Source of the DNA: CAYNDL01 sp964396115 | Lineage (GTDB): Bacteria; Patescibacteriota; Andersenbacteria; UBA10190; CAIZMI01 | Assembly: GCA_964396115.1 (NCBI GenBank) | Contig: CAYNDL010000034.1 | Location: forward strand, 1 to 10,033 | Length of the DNA: 10,033 nucleotides | Direction of reading: 5' to 3' | Shown: one piece after another, positions 6,028 to 10,033 of the stretch | How positions within the stretch are numbered: the first letter of the stretch is position 1 | Layout: every line of letters starts with the position of its first letter | Notes under the pieces: model-generated | Seen by the model: only the letters and a program-made list of their open reading frames with translations | Database searches by the model: none | What the model was told of the DNA's origin: nothing | Position numbers and translations under genes: made by a program

Positions 6028-6690
6028 ATGTCGGACACATTCGTGGAGTACATGGACCCCTGTATCTGCCTGGAAGACCGTCTTCGTTCAAGGTATGAAC
6101 ACCTTGCTCTTGAGCAACAGCATCGAGACGGAGTCGCTGCGTATTTGGCCGTGTTGCAGCAAAAAGACATGGCAACCTATCGACATAGCATCCGTGTCGC
6201 GCTCGTGGCTTCAGACATCGGCCGGTTTACTCATCTGGAAGAGAAAGCCTTGTTCTATGCCGGTCTTTTACATGACGTGGGTAAGTCTTTGACTGATCTG
6301 CGCACGCTGCAAAAAACGGATGGGTGGACTCAAGCGGACAGTGAAGAGATTATGTCTCATGTGATGGACGGTTACCGGCTTCTCCGGGGCCGATTCGACT
6401 ATTCGGCGGAAGTGATATTGTGGCACCATCGCTTCCAGCGGAATGGTTACCCCAAGGTCATTCCACCTCCTTTGCACGAATACTGCGAGGGAACGCGCGT
6501 GGTAATCGCCTTCACCGGGCGCATGCTTTCTCTGGCCGATCATTACGACGCTGTTCATCGGATCAACAGCAGCAGTGGTCGCCTTTCTGGAGAGGAGATG
6601 AAAGCAAAGATGCTGGCACTCAATCCTGACCAGAAAAAGCTGGTAGAGGATCTCTACGAGGCAGGTATCTTTACTACGAAAACGTTTTGA
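6028..6690 (+). CDS. HD-GYP-like phosphohydrolase
   Basis: A 220-aa HD-superfamily metal-dependent phosphohydrolase. Metal-ligand candidates are H53 (YRHSIRVALVA), H82-D83 in LLHDVGK (with K86), H111, and H133-H134. The pattern HHRFQRNGYP (133-142) followed by LADHYDAV (169-176) fits the HD-GYP 'HHxxxxGxGYP ... aDxxDA' layout, so a nucleotide or cyclic-dinucleotide phosphodiesterase role is plausible. It is a stand-alone domain with no receiver or membrane part and only ~45 N-terminal residues before the HD core. A segment after the GYP (143-155) is longer than in many relatives. The start is fixed by AAAGGAG 6 nt upstream of the ATG. It ends in TGA, followed at once by a terminator. It is divergently transcribed from the 162-aa gene. 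Confidence 0.87.
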   Translation: MSDTFVEYMDPCICLEDRLRSRYEHLALEQQHRDGVAAYLAVLQQKDMATYRHSIRVALVASDIGRFTHLEEKALFYAGLLHDVGKSLTDLRTLQKTDGWTQADSEEIMSHVMDGYRLLRGRFDYSAEVILWHHRFQRNGYPKVIPPPLHEYCEGTRVVIAFTGRMLSLADHYDAVHRINSSSGRLSGEEMKAKMLALNPDQKKLVEDLYEAGIFTTKTF

Positions 6691-6696
6691 TCCGAT

Positions 6697-6724
6697 ACCC
6701 CGTACTTGTACGGGGTTTTATATT
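6697..6724 (+). terminator. Intrinsic terminator of the HD-GYP-like gene
   Basis: ACCCCGTAC (6697-6705), TT, GTACGGGGT (6708-6716) is followed by TTTATATT. It begins 6 nt after the TGA stop, which supports TGA being read as stop. Confidence 0.88.
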
Positions 6725-6747
6725 GTTACGGGAAGACATAGATTACC

Positions 6748-6777
6748 GAATATAAAACCCCTCCTGGAGAGGAGGGG
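6748..6777 (-). terminator. Intrinsic terminator of the DHH-like gene
   Basis: On minus, CCCCTCCT, loop CTCC, AGGAGGGG (arms 6770-6777 and 6758-6765) is followed by TTTTATATTCGG. It lies about 24 nt past the stop at 6802. It faces the terminator of the convergent HD-GYP-like gene. Confidence 0.88.
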
Positions 6778-6801
6778 GGGGCAGTGAGGTTTTACCGGTG
6801 G

Positions 6802-7671
6802 TTACGGCGCGAATTGACGCAACAGGGCATCGACTGCCGCGTCACGCGTTCTGACCAAGTGATTCAAGGTCATCTTCTGTCCGCGTGGACTCCCGGCGAC
6901 AGTAGGACGGCCACCCGATCCTTCTCCGCAGCCGGTAGTGGCAATGTCGATTGCCGAAATGTTAGACATGGCCTCGGAAAGCGATACGGTGATTTTGCTG
7001 CTCGCCGTATTGAAAGCAACCACGATCTTGCCGTTCTTGCCGTCGGGTGTCTTATACAAGTGATTGACGCTGCGCGGCGACACTCGAACAATCACGCCGC
7101 CGAACATCCCCAGGTAGGATTCCTGATTGAGCATGGTCTGTTCTCGGACAAAGCTATAGAACGCCTGCTCTAAGGCAGCTCTCATGTCCGTAGACTCCTC
7201 GCACATCGTCGTTAGCCGCTGCACGAGTTCCGAAATATCCTCTACGGTTCCGCTGGTCGGGAGGACCATCCTGTTGCATTCGCAAATGTGGTGCATCCCG
7301 TAGAACAGGTGAAGAGTCTCGGCGTCGTACTGGGACTCGTCGATCTTGTGCAGGCCGTTAAGGTCCGCGAATTCCACGAGTCCCCACAGTTTCATTTTGG
7401 CTGGGTCACGACGGCCGAGGAGAGCAGCGCACCCTACGACCGTATCGAGATCAATGTGCGACAGTCCGACTGCCTGGATGTCGGGAACCTGGACGAAGTT
7501 GTCGTACATGCAGGGAGCCTTGTCGTTCGCACGGGGACCATGGTGAGCCATGGTCACGATCGTACCAGTGACCACTTCATCCCCGTATTCCGCTTCGACG
7601 GTAGCAGTTCGCTCGAACTGTGCGAGTACTTTCCGCAGGCTGTCGGCGTTGTTGCTGATAAAGAATTTCAT
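6802..7671 (-). CDS. DHH/DHHA1-superfamily-like protein, 289 aa
   Basis: Motifs recall DHH phosphoesterases, but none is canonical. VGLSHIDLDTVVG (68-80) resembles the first metal-binding strand (H72, D74, D76). EFADLNGLH (100-108) could supply the next acidic ligand. YGMHH (124-128) could stand for the DHH triad, with D117 nearby. Near the C-terminus GEGSGGRPTVAGSPRG (249-264) looks like the DHHA1 glycine-rich 'GGGxxxAxG' nucleotide-binding loop. An early HHGPRANDKAPC (43-54) is also striking. The N-terminus is not a signal peptide, so it is probably cytoplasmic. The start ATG at 7669-7671 has only a weak GAGAG SD. A strong promoter and terminator make it monocistronic. Possible roles are nanoRNase, pAp-phosphatase or a sugar-phosphate/nucleotide hydrolase; I cannot choose. 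It could also be an unrelated metal hydrolase. Confidence 0.8.
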   Translation of the reverse strand: MKFFISNNADSLRKVLAQFERTATVEAEYGDEVVTGTIVTMAHHGPRANDKAPCMYDNFVQVPDIQAVGLSHIDLDTVVGCAALLGRRDPAKMKLWGLVEFADLNGLHKIDESQYDAETLHLFYGMHHICECNRMVLPTSGTVEDISELVQRLTTMCEESTDMRAALEQAFYSFVREQTMLNQESYLGMFGGVIVRVSPRSVNHLYKTPDGKNGKIVVAFNTASSKITVSLSEAMSNISAIDIATTGCGEGSGGRPTVAGSPRGQKMTLNHLVRTRDAAVDALLRQFAP

Positions 7672-7709
7672 GATTTCTCTCTGGGGTTATTGATGGAACA
7701 AAGCATAAT

Positions 7710-7738
7710 AATATAGGTCATATAAGCCATTATGTCAA
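7710..7738 (-). promoter_or_regulatory. Promoter for the DHH-like gene
   Basis: On minus, TTGACA (7733-7738), a 17-nt spacer and TATATT (7710-7715). The predicted start is near 7703, giving a leader of about 32 nt before the ATG at 7671. Confidence 0.8.
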
Positions 7739-7773
7739 TGTATCGCCCTTAGTTCAATAAAGGATGCTAAGGC

Positions 7774-7801
7774 TCGAAATATTTCGAAATAATAATATAA
7801 T
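7774..7801 (+). promoter_or_regulatory. Palindromic site plus -10 directly before the GyrI-like gene
   Basis: CGAAATATTTCG (7775-7786) is a perfect 12-bp palindrome, overlapped by the palindrome ATTTCGAAAT (7781-7790). TCGAAATA also repeats directly at 7774 and 7784, a 10-bp period. A perfect TATAAT follows at 7796-7801, exactly 6 nt before the ATG at 7808. The site occupies the -35/spacer region, where a repressor would bind. The -35 itself is poor. Confidence 0.55.
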
Positions 7802-7807
7802 ATGTTC

Positions 7808-8287
7808 ATGGATACTAAAGAAAACCAAGAATGCTGTCCGGCATTTAACCCAGTTTCCTGGGACGGACAAGTTCAAGAGTGGAAAGATAAACCATTTATC
7901 AAGGGCAAGGTTCTGTCTTTCATGTACATGCCGGTGAATTTCGGTTCTGTAATGAAGAAACTGGACAAGGTTGTCCGAGACGCAGGTGCAACAATGCCTG
8001 AGTGGCTTTGCTTGTCTGACCATACGTCTAAATGGAACATGGATGTATACCTGGGAGTAGATAAAGAGATAGGAGGGGCGACAAACGTTAAAATATCAGG
8101 GAAGTTTCTTAGTAAGGTTTATGAGGGGCCATTCAAAGATACAGCGAAATGGTGTAAGGATTTTGAAAACTATGCGAAAGAAAAAGGTTTTGAAGTTAAG
8201 AAGTGGTACATGTGGTACACAACTTGCCCAAAGTGCGCTAAGAAATATGGCAAGAATTATGTAGTAGTGGTAGGGCAAGTCGCTTAG
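7808..8287 (+). CDS. GyrI-like / 'hydrolase'-family small-molecule-binding protein
   Basis: I start at the ATG at 7808 (159 aa) because TATAAT sits 6 nt upstream; the in-frame ATG at 7802 would add two residues, and neither has an SD. The protein belongs to a small family that I recall as common in Patescibacteria and environmental bacteria, annotated as hydrolase or GyrI-like. From the ATG at 7802: CCPAFNPVSWDG (11-22), KPFIKGKVLSFMYMPVNFG (30-48), CLSDHTSKWNMDVYLGV (70-86), VYEGPFKDTAKWC (106-118) and TTCPKCAKKYGKNYVVVVGQV (140-160). The CxxC at 142/145 plus other cysteines may bind a metal or act in redox. The fold would be the SRPBCC-unrelated GyrI/effector-binding barrel, by family knowledge. 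It converges with the VOC gene on a shared terminator. Function is unknown in detail. Confidence 0.85.
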   Translation: MDTKENQECCPAFNPVSWDGQVQEWKDKPFIKGKVLSFMYMPVNFGSVMKKLDKVVRDAGATMPEWLCLSDHTSKWNMDVYLGVDKEIGGATNVKISGKFLSKVYEGPFKDTAKWCKDFENYAKEKGFEVKKWYMWYTTCPKCAKKYGKNYVVVVGQVA

Positions 8288-8307
8288 GTAAAAATCTGTA
8301 TTGAAAT

Positions 8308-8337
8308 AGCCCCTTAGCGGGGCTGTTTCTTTTATTT
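8308..8337 (+). terminator. Intrinsic terminator between convergent genes
   Basis: AGCCCC (8308-8313), loop TTAGC, GGGGCT (8319-8324), then GTTTCTTTTATTT. It is clear for the + gene ending at 8287. In the minus direction the hairpin is followed only by ATTTCAAT, so bidirectional use for the VOC gene is possible but weaker. Confidence 0.8.
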
Positions 8338-8721
8338 AGGCTGCCAATCAGTTGGTTGCATTAGTCCGAATTTGTTGCCTTCGGTGTCCTTCCCCGAAGC
8401 AAACCAGCCGATTCCTTTCATTTCCATTTTATCCTGAAGGATCGTTCCCCCGTTCTCTTTGACTGCTGAAATCGCCTTATCAATGTCTTCGACCATAATG
8501 GTGCAATCATAAAGGAAGTGCTGGTCTTTTTCTTGAGGCCTTATATACAGGCCACCGTTGATGCCAGGTCCTTCTCCTGTTTCAATCATCCAGTAATCCA
8601 TACCACCTTGGTCTTGGCTCATGGCTTTTGTGATTTTCCAACCAAGCGTTTTTTCATAAAATGTTTTTGCTCTCTCAATGTCGTCAGCCTGTATTTCAAA
8701 ATGGATAACGCGATTATTCAT
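8332..8721 (-). CDS. VOC (glyoxalase/bleomycin resistance) superfamily protein
   Basis: 129 aa, the usual length for a two-module vicinal-oxygen-chelate protein that works as a dimer. Module one: VIHFEIQADDIERAKTFYEKTLGWKI (5-30), with H7 as the first metal-ligand candidate and the conserved 'D-x-x-R-A-x-x-F-Y-x-x-x-L-G-W'. Module two begins at YDCTIMVEDIDKAISAVKENGG (71-92) and ends DTEGNKFGLMQP (112-123), the typical 'D-P-x-G-N-x-F-x-L' region. Later ligands are not all canonical: the second-module start has C73 rather than H, and the end has G-L-M-Q. It may bind a small molecule without being a classic metal enzyme. There is no SD; a -10-like TAAAAT (8731-8736) lies 9 nt before the ATG. 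Cytoplasmic; the substrate cannot be inferred. Confidence 0.92.
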   Translation of the reverse strand: MNNRVIHFEIQADDIERAKTFYEKTLGWKITKAMSQDQGGMDYWMIETGEGPGINGGLYIRPQEKDQHFLYDCTIMVEDIDKAISAVKENGGTILQDKMEMKGIGWFASGKDTEGNKFGLMQPTDWQPK

Positions 8722-8792
8722 AATTTTTTCATTTTAGAATTTATTATTTTAGCTTATTCGTACTTTAAATGGAGAGCAGGGAAGTAGGACAC

Positions 8793-8820
8793 ATTAAAAA
8801 ACGTGCCACGGGGGCACGTT
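8793..8820 (-). terminator. Intrinsic terminator of the HAD gene overlapping its stop
   Basis: On minus, AACGTGCC (8813-8820), loop CCCGT, GGCACGTT (8800-8807) runs into six Ts. The 5' arm contains the first two bases of the TAA stop at 8819-8821, so gene and terminator are fused with no spacer. Confidence 0.9.
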
Positions 8821-9454
8821 AGCGGAAGTCCTGGCAAATATTAATTATTTCGTGCCAGGTCTCACGATGCAATCGATCCAACTCTGCGGGGACCATGCCT
8901 TCCCTGAGGCGATTCGCGGAAGATGGATAGATCACTTTGGGATGCCGGTCGTGGCAAAGGTGCCGAACGCTACGTGGCTGGGGAAAGAAGATAACGGGTA
9001 TGCCTTCTTCGGCAACAAGTTTGGCCTGGTAGGCAGAGTCTTCGATAAATACTGTTGCGCCTAAGCGTTGCAGAGGTGCCACTTTGGATTCCACGTGGCC
9101 AAACTCGTACGAGTCAAAGGAGCCGAAGTGACGGTGCAGCAAATCCAGAGTGAGCCGCTTGATCCTCAGATCCCTGGCCGTAACGACGTGGCAAGACCCC
9201 ATAGTTCTGAGCAGCGAAACCGCCTCTTTTGCTCCTGGTGTGGGGCACAGAAAGCGATCATGCGTGGCGAGGTGTTTCTTCAAGTAAAGGTCTGTCAGTT
9301 CTTTCGTCCCCATGCCCGTGGCCGAGTTCCAGCAGTGGGTTCTGGCAAAGCACTCTCTGTCGAACTGCCGTCCGGTTACTTGTTCGAAGTAAACGATCCA
9401 GGGTTCGTCGTCTTCGAGAAGTAGGACACCATCGATATCGAACGCAATGCGCAT
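8819..9454 (-). CDS. HAD-superfamily hydrolase, 5'(3')-deoxyribonucleotidase-like
   Basis: I start at the ATG at 9452-9454 (211 aa): AAGGAG lies 6 nt upstream, and an alternative GTG 21 nt earlier would put the SD inside the gene. HAD motifs are in order: motif I AFDIDGV (4-10; D6 nucleophile, D8 acid), motif II HVVTAR (89-94; T92), motif III lysine K124 in VESK, and motif IV VFIEDSAYQA (135-144; E138/D139). The cap between I and II (11-70) is helical, as in C1-type caps. The order and spacing resemble 5'(3')-deoxyribonucleotidases and related small nucleotidases, so dephosphorylation of a (deoxy)nucleotide is the best guess; a sugar or cofactor phosphate is also possible. It is GC-rich relative to its neighbours, monocistronic and cytoplasmic. 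Confidence 0.87.
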   Translation of the reverse strand: MRIAFDIDGVLLLEDDEPWIVYFEQVTGRQFDRECFARTHCWNSATGMGTKELTDLYLKKHLATHDRFLCPTPGAKEAVSLLRTMGSCHVVTARDLRIKRLTLDLLHRHFGSFDSYEFGHVESKVAPLQRLGATVFIEDSAYQAKLVAEEGIPVIFFPQPRSVRHLCHDRHPKVIYPSSANRLREGMVPAELDRLHRETWHEIINICQDFR

Positions 9455-9475
9455 AGCCGACTCCTTAAAGAACAC

Positions 9476-9503
9476 AGTATCGTGTGTCGTTGTTTTAACA
9501 CAA
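9476..9503 (-). promoter_or_regulatory. Candidate promoter for the HAD gene
   Basis: On minus, TTGTGT (9498-9503), a 16-nt spacer and GATACT (9476-9481). Each box is 4-5/6. Its upstream edge touches the inverted repeat at 9502-9528. Confidence 0.45.
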
Positions 9504-9528
9504 AACCACCCTTTAGCAAAAAGGTTTT
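9502..9528 (-). terminator. Weak candidate terminator of the DedA gene
   Basis: AAAACC (9502-9507) and GGTTTT (9523-9528) can pair around an inner TTT/AAA match. On minus the 3' arm GGTTTT is followed by GTGTT. It begins about 20 nt past the DedA stop at 9548. The stem is AT-rich with an internal loop, so this call is tentative. Confidence 0.4.
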
Positions 9529-9547
9529 AGTTTCCCCTAGTATCTTC

Positions 9548-10033
9548 TCAGTTGCTAATGGCTTCCGTCCTTTTCTTTCTTGCCTTGAGGAATAGATAGA
9601 CTACGAACGCGATTATGAGGATAACCATTATGATGTCGAGGATTTCGCTGTATTTTCTTATTAGTTCCCAGTTGTGGCCAAGCTGGAAGCCGAGATAGGT
9701 TAGAAATGCATTCCAAAGGCCAGCACCGACAACAGTATAAATGATGAATTTATAAATATTCATTCTGCCTACACCTGCGGGTAAGGAAATTAAATGGCGG
9801 ACAATCGGCACAAATCGGCTAATAAAAATTGTCTTGTCACCATATTTAGCAAAGAATTCCTCTGTTTTTTCTAAGTGATGTTCGTTGAGGAAAAAATATT
9901 TGCCGAACCTTCTCACTAGCGGTTTTCCTCCATAAGCGCCTATGTAATAGGAAATAAGCGAGCCGATGATGCTGCCAAGTGTGCTAAAGAAAACGATCGG
10001 CCAAAAACCAAATTTTTGTTCAAACCACAGAAA
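9548..10033 (-). CDS. DedA (SNARE-associated/VTT) family membrane protein, N-terminus missing
   Basis: The frame is open from the window edge at 10033 to the TAA/TAG region at 9548, giving 161 residues of the C-terminal part; the true start lies outside the window. A shorter start at 9916 is only a GTG coding an internal valine (PLVRRFGKY). The visible segment GSIIGSLISYYIGAYGG (20-36) is the conserved glycine-rich membrane stretch. FISRFVPIVRHLISLPAGVGRM (69-90) is the DedA signature with both key arginines (R72, R79). Hydrophobic segments at about 94-117 and 132-152 follow, and the protein ends in a basic tail KARKKRTE. Family members are inner-membrane proteins linked to undecaprenyl-phosphate or phospholipid flipping and proton-motive-force homeostasis. 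The missing N-terminus should carry the first re-entrant loop. Confidence 0.93.
   Translation of the reverse strand, partial: FLWFEQKFGFWPIVFFSTLGSIIGSLISYYIGAYGGKPLVRRFGKYFFLNEHHLEKTEEFFAKYGDKTIFISRFVPIVRHLISLPAGVGRMNIYKFIIYTVVGAGLWNAFLTYLGFQLGHNWELIRKYSEILDIIMVILIIAFVVYLFLKARKKRTEAISN

Noticed and set aside
6688..6747. Possible TGA recoding (Gly, as in SR1/Gracilibacteria) extending the HD-GYP-like gene
   Set aside because: A terminator hairpin begins 6 nt after the TGA, so read-through would translate the terminator.
7288..7716. 142-codon + frame with protein-like stretches
   Set aside because: It is antisense to the DHH-like gene and runs through that gene's start and promoter region.
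9068..9424. 118-codon + frame
   Set aside because: It is antisense to the HAD gene, whose four motifs are intact.

Overview
The window opens in the 3' part of a bacterial rRNA operon (23S end, spacer, 5S, all on +). About nine protein genes follow, mostly on the minus strand, and a DedA-type membrane protein runs off the right edge. The protein set suggests a Candidate Phyla Radiation (Patescibacteria, Parcubacteria-like) genome. The hints are an exported protein built from VYYI/RxI/GxxI-type surface repeats with a DUF4214-like C-terminus, a 'CCPxF...TTCPKCAKKYGKNYVV' small protein, a small NTPase of the YjjX/DUF84 family, and many small stand-alone unknowns. The lineage is an inference from memory of these families; no search was run. 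TAA, TAG and TGA all act as stops, so nothing points to a recoded TGA.

Layout. 1-309 is the 23S rRNA 3' end, 310-527 a spacer packed with hairpins, and 528-649 the 5S rRNA. At 641-860 lie two diverged copies of a '5S-end + terminator + 5S-end' module enclosing a 99-nt structured, non-5S segment. At 960-4068 on minus are a small unknown protein, an exported repeat protein and a membrane-anchored protein with an HExxH motif. A short degraded reading frame lies on + between the last two. At 4125-5314 on minus is a two-gene unit, YjjX-like NTPase then SAM methyltransferase. At 5393-6690 a divergent pair (unknown 162 aa on minus, HD-GYP-like phosphohydrolase on +) shares a well-formed back-to-back promoter region. 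At 6802-7671 on minus is a DHH/DHHA1-like protein. At 7808-8721 a GyrI-like/'hydrolase' small protein and a VOC protein converge on one terminator. At 8819-9454 on minus is a HAD nucleotidase-like protein, and 9548-10033 on minus is the DedA protein.

Two styles of gene alternate. The GC-richer genes (960-1412, 5393-5881, 6028-6690, 6802-7671, 8819-9454) mostly have a Shine-Dalgarno-like site, a TTGACA-like/N16-17/-10 promoter and a compact GC-rich terminator each. The AT-richer genes (330-aa gene, yjjX-like, GyrI-like, VOC) have no SD but a -10-like hexamer 6-9 nt before the ATG, the geometry of leaderless or nearly leaderless mRNAs.

Few genes are visibly functionally linked. The NTPase-methyltransferase pair is the clearest operon. 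The exported repeat protein and the HExxH protein may act together at the cell surface. The most unusual structure is the duplicated, base-pair-conserving module downstream of the 5S gene.
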